Under the pieces are notes generated by a model. It was not told the origin of the DNA and did no database searches. It saw only the letters and a list, made by a program, of their open reading frames with translations. 64,000 nucleotides of DNA from an uncultured Polaribacter sp. (GTDB lineage Bacteria > Bacteroidota > Bacteroidia > Flavobacteriales > Flavobacteriaceae), in the NCBI RefSeq assembly GCF_947495205.1, contig NZ_CANLXV010000014.1:1-64000 (forward strand). The letters run 5' to 3'. Both the position numbers and the translations under genes were made by a program. Below, piece after piece: positions 1 to 11,439 of the stretch; the first letter of the stretch is position 1, and every line of letters begins with the position of its first letter.

Positions 1-2753
1 CAGTAACAGGTATTACATCTCCAATAGATGCTAATAACCCAGTAACATTAGATGATGGAACGGTAGTTTCATTAAATTCAGATGGTACATTAGAGGTTAC
101 ACCATTTACGGATAGTACAGAGCCAATTAATTTTGACTACACGGTAGTTGACGAAGATGGCGCATCAGATACAGGAAACGTAGCGATTACTTTTACACAA
201 TTATTACCAGTAGCTGATAACGATTCAAGTGTGGGTAACTTAACTGGAACTCCAGTATTAATTGATGTATTGAATGGTGATGATGACTTAGATGGTGAAA
301 TAGACCCTACTACTGTTCAAATAGTAGGTACAGATAATCCAGGTGATTCATTAGTAGTTCCTGGAGAGGGAGAATGGACAGTTGATCCAGTAACAGGAGC
401 AATTACTTTTATTCCAGAGTTTGGCTTTACAGCAGATCCAACACCAATTGCTTACGTTGTATCAGATAATGATGGAAATATAAGTAATGAGGCTGAAGTA
501 ACTGTAGATTATGAAGTACAGGCGCCAGTAGTGATGTCAGATGAAAGTTTAGGCAATGTACCACCAGGTAGTACTATTTCAATAGATGTTCTTAGTAATG
601 ATAATGATTCAGATTCAGCTGCAGGAGGTACGTTAGATCCAACTACGGTAAGTTTAGTTGTTCCTTCAGGAGTTACGAATATATTAACAGATGAAAATGG
701 AGATATTATCGGATTTACAGTGCCTGGTGAAGGAGATTGGCAAGTTAATCCTATAACAGGAGAAATTAGCTTTATTCCAGAAGAAGGCTTTACAGGAGAT
801 CCTATGCAAATTTCATATACAGTTAAAGATAATGATGGAAACGAAAGTAACGAAGCAACAGTTACTATAGGTTATGACGATAACTGTTTGAATGATCCTA
901 ACGCAGATTGTGATGGAGATGGAGTTTCAAATGCAGACGAAATAGCAACAGGAACAGACCCTAATGATCCATGTGATTTTGACGGATCAATCCAGAATAT
1001 GGCCAATGTAGATGTAGCTTGGTTAGGTGCAGATTGTGATGGTGATGGAGTAAGTAATGGTACAGAGAAAAATGATGGTACCAATTTTCAAAATCCATGT
1101 AGTTATTTATTAACTAGCCAGAATTTAAGCATTGTAACATCGGAGTGGAGCGATATTGATTGTGACGGTGATGGTGTAACTAATGGAACTGAAGTAACCA
1201 TTGACGGTACAGATCCTTTTGTACCTTGTGATTTCAATCCAACAAGTATTACACTTGAATTGTCAGTATCTTCTAGTGCGTTAGATTGTGATATGGATGG
1301 TCTTGCTAATGGAGATGAAATTACAAATGGTACAGGTTTATTAAATCCTGATACAGATGGAGATGGATTATTAGACGGTGTTGAAGTTAATATTGGTACA
1401 GATCCATTAAATCCAGATACGGATGGAGATGGAGTAACCGATGGAGATGAGATAGCTAATGGCACAGACCCATTAAATCCAGATACAGATGGAGACGGAG
1501 TAACCGATGGAGATGAGATAAATATTGGTACAGATCCAAATGGATTAAATCCAGATACAGACGGAGATGGAGTAAACGACGGAGATGAAATCGCCAATGG
1601 TACAGACCCATTAAATCCAGATACAGACGGAGATGGAGTAAATGACGGAGATGAGATAGCTAATGGTACAGATGCATTAAATCCAGATACAGATGGAGAT
1701 GGAGTAATTGATGGAGATGAAGTTAGAGATGGAACTTCAGGAACTGACCCTTGTTTATTTAACCTTACAAGTCAATCAAGACCAGTATCTGCAGCTTGGA
1801 ATGCTTTAGACTGTGATTCAGATGGTGTTTCAAATGGTCAAGAATTTGCAGATGTAGCAGACCCATCTAAAGATTCAGATGGAGATGGTATTCCTAACTA
1901 TTTGGACACTGATGATGATAATGATGGAATTTTAACTGCAGATGAAGATAATAATGGTGATGCAGACTTCTCTAATGATGATGAAAATTTAGATGGTGTT
2001 CCAGATTATTTAGATGGCACAGATACCGATGGTGATGGTGTTCCAGATTCTATAGATTTAGATGACGATAATGATGGTATTCCAGATTTAATAGAAAATG
2101 GAGGAGATAATTCATTAGATTCAGATGGTGATGGAATTCCAGATCATTTAGATTTAGATTCAGATGGAGATGGTTTAACAGATCTTGAAGAATCTGGATC
2201 TGGAGGCGCAGATGCTGATGGAAATGGTGTTATTGATGATAGTGCTAATAGGTCTGGAAATAACGGTTTATTTAATCCTTTTGAAACATTTGTAGACAGT
2301 GGTATATTAAATTATACAGCACAAGATACAGATAATGATGGTAAACGTAATTTCCAAGATGTAGATGATGATAATGATGGAGTAGCATCATCAGAGGAAT
2401 TCATGTTGGATTGTGATAATGATGGAATTCCAGATCATATAGATCTTACAGATTGTGACCTAGTGCCCAATGCATTTTCACCTAATGGAGATGGGACTAA
2501 TGATGTGCTAGTTATTCCTGCATTAGCTGCGTATCCAAACTTTACAATGGAGGTTTATAACAGATGGGGTAATCAGGTATATGATTATAAGAATAATGGT
2601 AATACATCGCCAATATGGTGGGATGGTTATTCTACAGGTAGGTTAACATTAAACGATAGCAAACCAGTACCAGCAGGAACGTATTACTACATTATTAATT
2701 TTAATGATGGTACTAGAGAACCATTAGTAGGTTGGGTATATTTAAATAGATAA
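1..2753 (+). CDS. Large T9SS cargo protein, 5'-truncated by window: Ig/cadherin-like repeats, thrombospondin type-3 (DxDxDG) repeats, gliding-motility-associated C-terminal domain (type B CTD)
   Basis: Frame stays open upstream of 231 to the window edge; many [14 protein letters not shown] repeats; C-term [18 protein letters not shown]...[11 protein letters not shown]...GTYYYIINF. Confidence 0.9.
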   Translation, partial: VTGITSPIDANNPVTLDDGTVVSLNSDGTLEVTPFTDSTEPINFDYTVVDEDGASDTGNVAITFTQLLPVADNDSSVGNLTGTPVLIDVLNGDDDLDGEIDPTTVQIVGTDNPGDSLVVPGEGEWTVDPVTGAITFIPEFGFTADPTPIAYVVSDNDGNISNEAEVTVDYEVQAPVVMSDESLGNVPPGSTISIDVLSNDNDSDSAAGGTLDPTTVSLVVPSGVTNILTDENGDIIGFTVPGEGDWQVNPITGEISFIPEEGFTGDPMQISYTVKDNDGNESNEATVTIGYDDNCLNDPNADCDGDGVSNADEIATGTDPNDPCDFDGSIQNMANVDVAWLGADCDGDGVSNGTEKNDGTNFQNPCSYLLTSQNLSIVTSEWSDIDCDGDGVTNGTEVTIDGTDPFVPCDFNPTSITLELSVSSSALDCDMDGLANGDEITNGTGLLNPDTDGDGLLDGVEVNIGTDPLNPDTDGDGVTDGDEIANGTDPLNPDTDGDGVTDGDEINIGTDPNGLNPDTDGDGVNDGDEIANGTDPLNPDTDGDGVNDGDEIANGTDALNPDTDGDGVIDGDEVRDGTSGTDPCLFNLTSQSRPVSAAWNALDCDSDGVSNGQEFADVADPSKDSDGDGIPNYLDTDDDNDGILTADEDNNGDADFSNDDENLDGVPDYLDGTDTDGDGVPDSIDLDDDNDGIPDLIENGGDNSLDSDGDGIPDHLDLDSDGDGLTDLEESGSGGADADGNGVIDDSANRSGNNGLFNPFETFVDSGILNYTAQDTDNDGKRNFQDVDDDNDGVASSEEFMLDCDNDGIPDHIDLTDCDLVPNAFSPNGDGTNDVLVIPALAAYPNFTMEVYNRWGNQVYDYKNNGNTSPIWWDGYSTGRLTLNDSKPVPAGTYYYIINFNDGTREPLVGWVYLNR
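1344..1740 (+). repeat. In-gene tandem repeats encoding NPDTDGDGV(T/N)[12 protein letters not shown] units
   Basis: Repeated 'aatccagatacagatggagatggagtaa..gatggagatgagat' units. Confidence 0.85.
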
Positions 2754-2777
2754 CAGATAAAAATAAAGGCAATAGAA

Positions 2778-3695
2778 ATGAAAAAAATTATAGGAATAAT
2801 TGCAGTTGTATTATTTACTGTTTCTGCAAAGGCGCAACAAGACCCACAATATACTCAGTATATGTATAATATGAATATCATTAACCCAGCTTACGCTGGG
2901 TCATATGATGCGCTGAGTTTAAACTTTTTGGGAAGAACACAATGGGTTGGTATAGACGGTGCACCACGAACGTTTACAATGGGGATTAATACTCCTGTAG
3001 GTAAAAATGTTGGTTTGGGACTTTCTTTAATAGTTGATGAAATTGGTCCTATTCAAGAGCAAAATGCTTATGGGGATTTTTCTTACACTTTAAAAGTTAC
3101 GGAGAATGCGAATTTAGCTTTCGGTTTAAAAGGAGGATTTACATTTTTTAATGTTTGTTTGCCTTGTTTAAATCCGGTTAATGGTGGTGATGCTGCATTT
3201 GTAAATCAAAATGTAAACAGAGTAATGCCTAATATAGGAGCTGGTATTTACTATTACACAGATAAATTCTTTTTAGGGGCATCTGCACCTAACTTATTAG
3301 AAACATTACATTTCGATAAGCAAGGAGGTCAAATTACAAGAGCTTCAGAAAGAAAACATTTGTTTTTAACTTCTGGATATGTTTTTGATTTATCAGATGC
3401 AGTTAAATTGAAACCATCTACAATGATAAAAGCCGCGGAAGGTGCTCCATTATCAATAGATTTATCTGGTAATGTTTTACTTTATGATAAATTAGAATTT
3501 GGTTTATCTTACCGCTTAGACGAAAGTGTTTCTGGGCTAGTTAATGTTAGAGCAACTAATAGTTTAAGAATAGGTTATGCTTATGACCATACATTAACTA
3601 ATTTAGGTAATTTTAATTCAGGATCTCACGAGATATTTTTATTATTCAACTTTGACTTCCAAAGAGATAAAATTAAATCCCCAAGATTCTTCTAG
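2778..3695 (+). CDS. PorP/SprF family type IX secretion membrane protein
   Basis: MKKIIGIIAVVLFTVSAKAQQDPQYTQYMYNMNIINPAYAGSYD is the typical PorP/SprF N-terminus. Confidence 0.92.
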   Translation: MKKIIGIIAVVLFTVSAKAQQDPQYTQYMYNMNIINPAYAGSYDALSLNFLGRTQWVGIDGAPRTFTMGINTPVGKNVGLGLSLIVDEIGPIQEQNAYGDFSYTLKVTENANLAFGLKGGFTFFNVCLPCLNPVNGGDAAFVNQNVNRVMPNIGAGIYYYTDKFFLGASAPNLLETLHFDKQGGQITRASERKHLFLTSGYVFDLSDAVKLKPSTMIKAAEGAPLSIDLSGNVLLYDKLEFGLSYRLDESVSGLVNVRATNSLRIGYAYDHTLTNLGNFNSGSHEIFLLFNFDFQRDKIKSPRFF

Positions 3696-3708
3696 TAAAA
3701 ACATAATT

Positions 3709-5700
3709 ATGAAAAAAACTATACAAATAACTACCTTACTTCTTTTTAGTTCTTTTGTGCTGTTAGGCCAAACTAGATCTACAAAAATTGCAGATGATTT
3801 CTTTGAAAATTTAGCATATGTAAAAGCTGCAGCGTCATATAAGTCTTTAGCAAAAGGAGGGGCAACAGAACATATTTTAAAAAGGCTTGGAGACTGTTAC
3901 TATTTTTTAGTACAAATGCCAGAGGCATCAGAAACATACAGTGAGTTATTTTTAAGATTTCCAAATCAAACTCCAGAATATGTGTTTAAGTATGCGCAAG
4001 CTTTAAGAAGTGTTGGAAAATACAATGAATCAGATAAGATGATGAAAAAATTTCATCAATTAGCTGAAGATGATTCAAGAGGTATAAACTTTACAGAAAA
4101 TAAGTGGTTACTTAAAGCACTTACACCAAAAAATCCTAGTTTTAAAGTAGAAAACTTAAAAAGCATCAATACTGTAAATTCAGATTTTGGTGTAACAGAA
4201 TACGGTAATACTATTTTATTTTCGTCTCCACAGGCAGATGGGATATACGTAAAAAGAGATCATTCAAGAAATAACAAAAGTTTCTTGGACATTTACAAGG
4301 TTTTAAAGAAAGACATAACAACTACAGAAGGTGATAAGTCAGAGATTAAACCAATGTTTACCAATAGAATCAATTCTAAATATCATGAATCTTCAGTTAC
4401 TTTTTCGCCTAAAAAAGATACCATGTATTTTACTAGAAATAATTATTTGAAAGGAAAATACAGAAAAGATGGGGAAGGCGTAAATAAGTTAAAAATTTAT
4501 AGAGCTACTTGGAAAAAAAGAAAATGGGCTAATGTAGAGGAATTACCTTTTAATGGAAATGACTTTTCAACAGGGCATCCAAGTTTAAGTGCAGATGGAA
4601 ACCAATTGTATTTTGCATCTGATAGACCAGGAGGCCTAGGTAAATCTGATATTTATGTCGTAGAAGTAAAGGCAGATGGTTCTTTTGGTGAAGTTCAAAA
4701 TTTAGGTCCAACAGTTAATACAGAAGGTAGAGAAATGTTTCCTTTTAAGGCTTTAGATGATGTTTTATATTTTTCTTCTGATGGTCATTTTGGTTTAGGA
4801 GCTTTAGATGTTTTTGCTACTAATAAACAAAAAGACGGTTACACAACTCCTTTAAATTTAACGGCGCCTGTAAATTCTAAGTTAGATGATTTTGCATTTT
4901 CTATAAACCCATTTACAAAAAAGGGTTACCTATCTTCTAACAGAGAAGGCGGTTTAGGAGATGATGATATATACAGTGTTGAACAATTGCAAGATTTAGC
5001 GCAAATTGTAAAAGAAGTTATGCCAAAAACTTGTACTCAAAATGTTACAGGTATTGTAAGAGATAAAAAAGATTTAAAACTGTTACCAGGTGCTAAATTG
5101 GTGCTTTTAGATCAAAGCGGCGCAAATGTAGGAGAAACTATTGCAGATATTAATGCTACTTTTTCGTTTAATTCTTTAGCATGTGATCAAAACTTTACAG
5201 TAATAGCAGCAAAAGAGTATTACAGTGAAAACAGCGTGTCTTTTATAAGTACAAAGGATAAAAAACTTAATTTAGAAATTTCTTTGGATATAGCTAATGA
5301 TTTTTCTTACAATGAAATAGGTCAAACCATTATTAAAATAAATCCTATTTATTTTGATTATGATAAATCTTACATTAGACCAGATGCAATTATAGAGTTA
5401 AATAATATTGTTAGGATAATGAAAAAATATCCAAACATGATTATAGAAAGTGGTTCTCATACAGATGCAAGAGGAAATTCGTCTTACAACGAAGCCTTAT
5501 CAGATAGAAGAGCAAAGTCTACGGTTGCATATATTGTAGAAAAAGGAATTGAAAGCTCTAGAATTTCTGGAAGAGGATATGGAGAAGAAAGGTTAGTTAA
5601 CGGATGTTTAGAGAACGATAGCAAAACCAAGACAGTAAAATGTACCGAAGAAGAACATCAATCAAATAGAAGAACAGAATTTGTAATCATAAGAAGATAG
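3709..5700 (+). CDS. OmpA-family protein with TPR and PD40/WD40-like repeats (PorE-like)
   Basis: C-term NPIYFDYDKSYIRPDA...ESGSHTDARGNSSYNEALSDRRAKS; start moved from 3652 to ATG 3709 (MKKTIQITTLLLFSS signal peptide). Confidence 0.88.
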   Translation: MKKTIQITTLLLFSSFVLLGQTRSTKIADDFFENLAYVKAAASYKSLAKGGATEHILKRLGDCYYFLVQMPEASETYSELFLRFPNQTPEYVFKYAQALRSVGKYNESDKMMKKFHQLAEDDSRGINFTENKWLLKALTPKNPSFKVENLKSINTVNSDFGVTEYGNTILFSSPQADGIYVKRDHSRNNKSFLDIYKVLKKDITTTEGDKSEIKPMFTNRINSKYHESSVTFSPKKDTMYFTRNNYLKGKYRKDGEGVNKLKIYRATWKKRKWANVEELPFNGNDFSTGHPSLSADGNQLYFASDRPGGLGKSDIYVVEVKADGSFGEVQNLGPTVNTEGREMFPFKALDDVLYFSSDGHFGLGALDVFATNKQKDGYTTPLNLTAPVNSKLDDFAFSINPFTKKGYLSSNREGGLGDDDIYSVEQLQDLAQIVKEVMPKTCTQNVTGIVRDKKDLKLLPGAKLVLLDQSGANVGETIADINATFSFNSLACDQNFTVIAAKEYYSENSVSFISTKDKKLNLEISLDIANDFSYNEIGQTIIKINPIYFDYDKSYIRPDAIIELNNIVRIMKKYPNMIIESGSHTDARGNSSYNEALSDRRAKSTVAYIVEKGIESSRISGRGYGEERLVNGCLENDSKTKTVKCTEEEHQSNRRTEFVIIRR

Positions 5701-5722
5701 TAAATTTTAACACATTTACGTG

Positions 5723-5748
5723 AAAGAGCCTTTAGGGGCTCTTTTTTT
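5723..5748 (+). terminator. Rho-independent terminator
   Basis: aaagagcctttaggggctctttttttat. Confidence 0.8.
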
Positions 5749-5813
5749 ATGGCTAAAACTCGCTATTTTCAATAAATTGATTAATTTCGCAATCTGATTT
5801 GAAAAGAAACAAA

Positions 5814-8800
5814 ATGAACGCTAAATTTCCTGAATATAAAGGACTTGACTTACCAAAAGTTGCAGAAGAAATTCTTAATTATTGGCAAGAAAATGACATC
5901 TTCGATAAAAGTGTAACTTCTAGAGAAGGAGCAAAACCTTATGTGTTTTTTGAAGGACCACCATCTGCAAACGGCCTTCCAGGAGTGCACCATGTTTTAG
6001 CAAGAGCTATAAAAGATATTTTTCCACGTTACAAAACCATGAAAGGCTACCAAGTAAAACGTAAGGCTGGTTGGGATACGCATGGTTTACCTATAGAATT
6101 AGGTGTAGAAAAAGAATTAGGAATTACAAAAGAAGATATTGGTAAAAAAATAAGTGTAGAAGATTACAATGCTGCCTGTAGAAAAGCGGTAATGCGTTAC
6201 ACAGATATTTGGAACGATTTAACCCAAAAAATGGGGTATTGGGTAGATATGGAAGATCCGTATATTACTTATGAACCCAAATATATGGAATCTGTTTGGT
6301 GGTTATTAAAGCAGATTTACAACAAAAAGTTAATTTACAAAGGCTATACAATTCAGCCTTATTCGCCAAAAGCAGGTACAGGTTTAAGTTCTCACGAATT
6401 AAATCAACCAGGAACTTACCAAGACGTAACAGACACCACTGTTGTTGCACAATTTAAAACTATACAAAGTTCTTTACCAGATTTTTTAAAAAATGAAGGA
6501 AACGTTTACTTTTTAGCTTGGACAACCACACCTTGGACATTACCAAGTAACACAGCCTTAACGGTAGGTCCAAAAATAGAATACGTTTTAGTAGATACTT
6601 TTAATCAGTATACATTTGAGCCCACAAAAGTAGTTTTAGCCAAAAATTTAGTTGGTAAACAATTTGATAAAAAGTTTGTTCAAGTAACAACTTCCGAAGA
6701 AATTAAAGCGTATAATTCTAGTGATAAAAAAATACCTTTTAGAATAATTGCAGAATGTTTAGGTAAAGATTTAGTTGGTATTAAATACGAACAAATTTTA
6801 GACTACGTTTTACCAAATGATAATGCAGAAAATGCATTTAGAGTAATTGCAGGAGACTTTGTTACTACAGAAGATGGTACAGGAATTGTACACACAGCGC
6901 CAACTTTTGGTGCAGATGATGCGCTGGTTTGTAAGCAAGCAACTCCAGAGATTCCACCATTATTAGTAAAAGACGAAAATGATAACTTGGTGCCTTTGGT
7001 AGATTTACAAGGTAAATTTAGACCAGAAGTTGGAGAATTTGCAGGTAAATACGTAAAAAACGAATATTACCCAGATGGTGAAGCTCCAGAAAAATCTATT
7101 GATGTAGAATTGGCCATCAAATTAAAAACAGAAAATAAAGCTTTTAAAGTAGAAAAATATAAGCATAGTTACCCAAATTGTTGGAGAACAGACAAACCAA
7201 TTCTATATTATCCATTAGATTCTTGGTTTATAAAAGTAACCGATGTAAAGGATAAAATGCATGAGTTGAATAAAACCATAAACTGGAAACCAGAATCTAC
7301 AGGAACTGGCCGTTTTGGAAATTGGTTGGCAAATGCAAACGATTGGAACTTATCTCGTTCTCGTTATTGGGGAATTCCCTTACCAATCTGGAGAACAGAA
7401 GATGGTAAAGAAGAAATTTGTATTGGTTCTGTTGAAGAATTAAAACAAGAAATGAAAAAATCGGTAGCAATGGGATTTATCCCATTGGATATTTTTGAAG
7501 ATTTTGAAATCGGAAATATGTCTGATGAAAACTATGCAAAAATAGATTTACATAAAAACATTGTTGATGAAATTATCTTAGTTTCATCTGAAGGAAAACC
7601 AATGAAACGTGAAAGCGATTTAATAGATGTTTGGTTCGATTCTGGTTCTATGCCTTATGCACAATGGCATTATCCGTTTGAAAATAAACAAAAAATTGAT
7701 GGAAATGAAAGCTTTCCAGCAGATTTTATAGCAGAAGGAGTAGACCAAACACGTGGTTGGTTTTATACACTGCACGCAATTGCAACCATGGTTTTTGATA
7801 CTGTAGCCTATAAAAATGTGGTTTCTAACGGTTTAGTTTTAGATAAAAATGGCCATAAAATGTCTAAACGTCTAGGAAACGCAACAGATCCGTTTACAAC
7901 ATTATCAACTTATGGGGCAGATGCAACACGTTGGTACATGATTTCTAATGCAAATCCTTGGGACAATTTAAAATTCGATTTAGAAGGAATAGAAGAAGTA
8001 AAACGTAAGTTTTTTGGAACACTTTACAATACCTATTCTTTCTTTAGTTTATATACGAATATTGATGGTTTTGCATACAAAGAGGCAGATATTCCTCAGA
8101 ATGAAAGACCTGAATTAGACCGTTGGATTTTATCTGAATTGCATACTTTAATTAACAAAGTAGATAAATTTTACGCGGAATATGAGCCAACAAGAGCAGC
8201 AAGAGCAATATCAGACTTTACGCAAGATTATTTAAGTAATTGGTATGTGCGTTTAAGTAGAAGACGTTTTTGGAAAGGAACCTACGAAACAGATAAAATT
8301 TCTGCATATCAAACATTATACACTTGTATGGTTACAATTGCCAAATTAAGCGCGCCAATTGCACCGTTTTTTATGGATAAATTGTATCAAGATTTAAATG
8401 CGGTAACAGGCAAAGAAACATCAGAAAGTATTCATTTATCAGATTTTCCAAAATTTGATGTTGGTTTTGTTGATGCATCTTTAGAACGTAAAATGGAAAA
8501 TGCACAAATAATATCATCTTTAGTATTGTCTTTAAGAGCTAAAGAAAAAATAAAAGTGCGCCAACCATTGCAAAAAATTATGATTCCTGTAGATAATTTG
8601 CAACAAAAAGAAGAAATTTTAGCGGTTGCAGATTTAATAAAAAATGAAGTAAACATTAAAGAAATTCAAATTTTAGAAGACGCTTCAGAGATATTAATCA
8701 AACAAATTAAACCAAATTTTAAAGCTTTAGGCCCTAAATTTGGTAAGGATATGCGTTTTATTGCTACTGAAGTACAAAAGTTTACACAAGAAGATATCAA

Positions 8801-9218
8801 CAAAATAGAAAAAGATAAAAGCATTGCCATAGAAGTTAATGGAAAAAATATTACTTTAGAAATCTCAGATGTAGAAATTTCTTCTAAAGATATAGCAGGT
8901 TGGTTGGTTGCAAATGAAGGCGCTTTAACCGTAGCTTTAGATGTAACCATAACAGAAGAGTTGCATAAAGAGGGTATTGCCAGAGAATTGGTAAATAGAA
9001 TTCAAAATGCTCGTAAAGACAGCGGTTTAGAGGTAACCGATAAAATTAAATTAACGGTTTTAAATTTCGAGAATTTGCAAAATTCTATAAACCAAAACAA
9101 AACCTATATTATGAGTGAAACATTAACTCAAGAATTGGTTTTTGTAGATGAATTAAAAGGTGGTTCAGAAATTGAGTTTGACACCATAAAAAGTAGAATA
9201 TTAATAGAAAAAATGTAA
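5814..9218 (+). CDS. ileS: Isoleucyl-tRNA synthetase
   Basis: FFEGPPSANGLPGVHHVLARAIKD; GWDTHGLPIELGVEKELG; KMSKRLGN; ATG 5814 preferred over TTG 5799. Confidence 0.97.
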   Translation: MNAKFPEYKGLDLPKVAEEILNYWQENDIFDKSVTSREGAKPYVFFEGPPSANGLPGVHHVLARAIKDIFPRYKTMKGYQVKRKAGWDTHGLPIELGVEKELGITKEDIGKKISVEDYNAACRKAVMRYTDIWNDLTQKMGYWVDMEDPYITYEPKYMESVWWLLKQIYNKKLIYKGYTIQPYSPKAGTGLSSHELNQPGTYQDVTDTTVVAQFKTIQSSLPDFLKNEGNVYFLAWTTTPWTLPSNTALTVGPKIEYVLVDTFNQYTFEPTKVVLAKNLVGKQFDKKFVQVTTSEEIKAYNSSDKKIPFRIIAECLGKDLVGIKYEQILDYVLPNDNAENAFRVIAGDFVTTEDGTGIVHTAPTFGADDALVCKQATPEIPPLLVKDENDNLVPLVDLQGKFRPEVGEFAGKYVKNEYYPDGEAPEKSIDVELAIKLKTENKAFKVEKYKHSYPNCWRTDKPILYYPLDSWFIKVTDVKDKMHELNKTINWKPESTGTGRFGNWLANANDWNLSRSRYWGIPLPIWRTEDGKEEICIGSVEELKQEMKKSVAMGFIPLDIFEDFEIGNMSDENYAKIDLHKNIVDEIILVSSEGKPMKRESDLIDVWFDSGSMPYAQWHYPFENKQKIDGNESFPADFIAEGVDQTRGWFYTLHAIATMVFDTVAYKNVVSNGLVLDKNGHKMSKRLGNATDPFTTLSTYGADATRWYMISNANPWDNLKFDLEGIEEVKRKFFGTLYNTYSFFSLYTNIDGFAYKEADIPQNERPELDRWILSELHTLINKVDKFYAEYEPTRAARAISDFTQDYLSNWYVRLSRRRFWKGTYETDKISAYQTLYTCMVTIAKLSAPIAPFFMDKLYQDLNAVTGKETSESIHLSDFPKFDVGFVDASLERKMENAQIISSLVLSLRAKEKIKVRQPLQKIMIPVDNLQQKEEILAVADLIKNEVNIKEIQILEDASEILIKQIKPNFKALGPKFGKDMRFIATEVQKFTQEDINKIEKDKSIAIEVNGKNITLEISDVEISSKDIAGWLVANEGALTVALDVTITEELHKEGIARELVNRIQNARKDSGLEVTDKIKLTVLNFENLQNSINQNKTYIMSETLTQELVFVDELKGGSEIEFDTIKSRILIEKM

Positions 9219-9222
9219 AATT

Positions 9223-9600
9223 ATGCCAAATACTAAATCAAAATATTCGGAGGAAGATTTACAAGAGTTTAAAGCAATTATTGATAAAAAAATTGCACTT
9301 GCACAAGAAGATTTAGCGCTATTACAAGCATCATATAAAAATGATTCTAGTAATGGTACAGATGATACTTTATCTTCTTTTAAATCCTTTGATGAGGGTT
9401 CTGAAGTAATGAACAAAGAAAAAAATGTACAATTAGCCATTAGGCAAGAAAAGTTTATTAGAGATCTTAAAAATGCATTATTACGTATAGAAAATGGTAC
9501 GTATGGTGTTTGCAGAGTTACTGGTAAATTAATTCAAAAAGAACGCTTAAGACTTGTACCACACGCAACTTTAAGTATAGAGGCAAAACGCAAACAATAA
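9223..9600 (+). CDS. TraR/DksA-family protein with degenerate zinc finger
   Basis: YGVCRVTGKLIQKERLRLVPHATLSIEAK; only one Cys of the C4 motif. Confidence 0.88.
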   Translation: MPNTKSKYSEEDLQEFKAIIDKKIALAQEDLALLQASYKNDSSNGTDDTLSSFKSFDEGSEVMNKEKNVQLAIRQEKFIRDLKNALLRIENGTYGVCRVTGKLIQKERLRLVPHATLSIEAKRKQ

Positions 9601-9605
9601 TATTT

Positions 9606-9645
9606 AAAAACTTCCTTCTTAATTTACAGAAGGAAGTTTTTTTTA
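9606..9645 (+). terminator. Rho-independent terminator
   Basis: aaaaacttccttct-aatttac-agaaggaagtttttttt. Confidence 0.85.
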
Positions 9646-9663
9646 AACACAAAATTCTTAAAC

Positions 9664-10320
9664 ATGTTAGTTGCAGCGCAGTCAAGAATTTTTATTTATT
9701 TCCTCTTACTTTCCTCCATTGGTTTTTCTCAAAAACAAGTAATAAAAAAGTTTACATCAGAAAACAACAAAATTACAATTGCTACAGAGGGTTTAGATAG
9801 TTTTGTTATAGAAAACACTACTTCTAAATTTATAGAAGTAATTTTACATGCAGAAAACCCAACAAAACAACACATTTTAGTTGACGAAAAACACTACGAA
9901 ACCGTTATAAAGTTTCAGCTCCCAGTTGTTTTAGAAAAAGAAATAATTTTTAGAAAATTTATTACAGAAAGACTACAAAGGGCAAAAGCAGTAATAAGAA
10001 TTCCAATAAATAAACAAGTAATTATTTTTGGAGATAATATAGATGTAACGTCTAAAGGCTGTAAAAACAACTTAGAAATTTATATAGAAAACGGTATTGT
10101 AAAATTTAAGGAAGTACAAGGAAATGTGCTTTTAAAGTTATATTCTGGTAATGTATATGCTTCTTTAAAAAAAAGCACCATCAATATTGTATCCAACAAC
10201 GGCGCTATAAAAGTTGATGAGGAAACGTATCAAAAAAAATACGTGAATAGCTCAAAAAAACACACACTTAATTTTACCGCAAACAGCCTTAAAGCAAACT
10301 TTTTTATTGATGCAGAGTAA
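9664..10320 (+). CDS. Hypothetical exported protein
   Basis: 218-aa ORF with N-terminal hydrophobic segment. Confidence 0.65.
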   Translation: MLVAAQSRIFIYFLLLSSIGFSQKQVIKKFTSENNKITIATEGLDSFVIENTTSKFIEVILHAENPTKQHILVDEKHYETVIKFQLPVVLEKEIIFRKFITERLQRAKAVIRIPINKQVIIFGDNIDVTSKGCKNNLEIYIENGIVKFKEVQGNVLLKLYSGNVYASLKKSTINIVSNNGAIKVDEETYQKKYVNSSKKHTLNFTANSLKANFFIDAE

Positions 10321-10408
10321 TAGCCTTTGTTTTCTTTTACTATTTATTATCATATGTAAATTTTATTTATTACTTTCGTTAATATTTTAATAAATTAATA
10401 AATATTAT

Positions 10409-10669
10409 ATGAATAATTCCCCCGTTATTTTAATGATAAGATGTATTGGTTGTTGTGTACATCCAGATGGTTCACCAGGAAGTTGTGCTACTGAAGCTGA
10501 TAAATGTGGAACCTGTCCAACAGACCCAGCAACACTGCCAATAGATAATTACATTTTAGTTCTACTACTATTTGCCATTGTTTACGTTCTTTGGTTTTTT
10601 AATAAAGAAATAGTTAAAAATGCTTTAAATAACTTTTTAATAAAAGTTTTACCATTTAAGAGAAAATAG
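10409..10669 (+). CDS. Small Cys-rich single-TM protein with LPID..I..LL motif
   Basis: CIGCCVHPDGSPGSCATEADKCGTCPTDPATLPIDNYILVLLLFAIVYVLWFF. Confidence 0.6.
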   Translation: MNNSPVILMIRCIGCCVHPDGSPGSCATEADKCGTCPTDPATLPIDNYILVLLLFAIVYVLWFFNKEIVKNALNNFLIKVLPFKRK

Positions 10670-10788
10670 TACAATTGTTTATAGCGCCTTAATATTTCTA
10701 AAAATTAGAAGATTTTTTTTCAGAGAATTTATAACAAATATTATATTCTGAATAATATGCTTATTTTTGTGTATATAAAATTAAGAAA

Positions 10789-11406
10789 ATGTCAAAAAAG
10801 ACACTCGCTATACTTACAGTTTTAATTGCACTTATATTAGATCAGATTATAAAAATTTATGTAAAAACACACTTTTATTTAGGAGAAGAAGTGGTGGTTT
10901 TTGATTGGTTTAGAATTCATTTTACCGAAAATAATGGTATGGCAATGGGTTTTGAATTTGGTGGTAAATTGGGTAAATTATTTTTAACTTTATTTAGAAT
11001 TGTTGCTGTAACTGCTATAGTTTATTGGCTTGTAAATCTTATTAAAACCAAAACGCACACCGCTGTAATTACTGCAGTAGCATTAATTCTTTCTGGAGCT
11101 ATAGGTAATATTTTAGATTCTGTGTTTTATGGTGTTATTTTTAATTCGCCACAGCACACACCTGCAACGCTTTTTTCTGATGAAGCTAATGGGCAGTTTT
11201 TTTTCGGCAAAGTAGTAGATATGTTTTACTTTCCTATTTGGCAAGGTAATTTACCAGAATGGTTTCCCTTTATAGGAGGAGACCCATTTAAGTTTTTTCA
11301 ATATATTTTTAATCCTGCAGATGCCTATATTTCTATTGGTGTTGCTCTGTTGTTTATTTTTAACAAACAGGCATTTCCTAAAGAAGAAAAAATGGCTAAC
11401 GCATAA
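10789..11406 (+). CDS. lspA: Lipoprotein signal peptidase
   Basis: LDQIIKIYVKTHF; FTENNGMAMGFEF; GAIGNILDS; GKVVDMFYFP; FNPADAYISIGVALL. Confidence 0.95.
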   Translation: MSKKTLAILTVLIALILDQIIKIYVKTHFYLGEEVVVFDWFRIHFTENNGMAMGFEFGGKLGKLFLTLFRIVAVTAIVYWLVNLIKTKTHTAVITAVALILSGAIGNILDSVFYGVIFNSPQHTPATLFSDEANGQFFFGKVVDMFYFPIWQGNLPEWFPFIGGDPFKFFQYIFNPADAYISIGVALLFIFNKQAFPKEEKMANA

Positions 11407-11439
11407 TCTTTTAGTATCTTTATAGAAAGATTTACATTA

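Noticed and set aside
872-1597. Minus-strand ORFs inside the TSP3-repeat gene
   Set aside because: Low-complexity Ser/Pro translations antisense to the DxDGD repeats; artefacts of repeat composition
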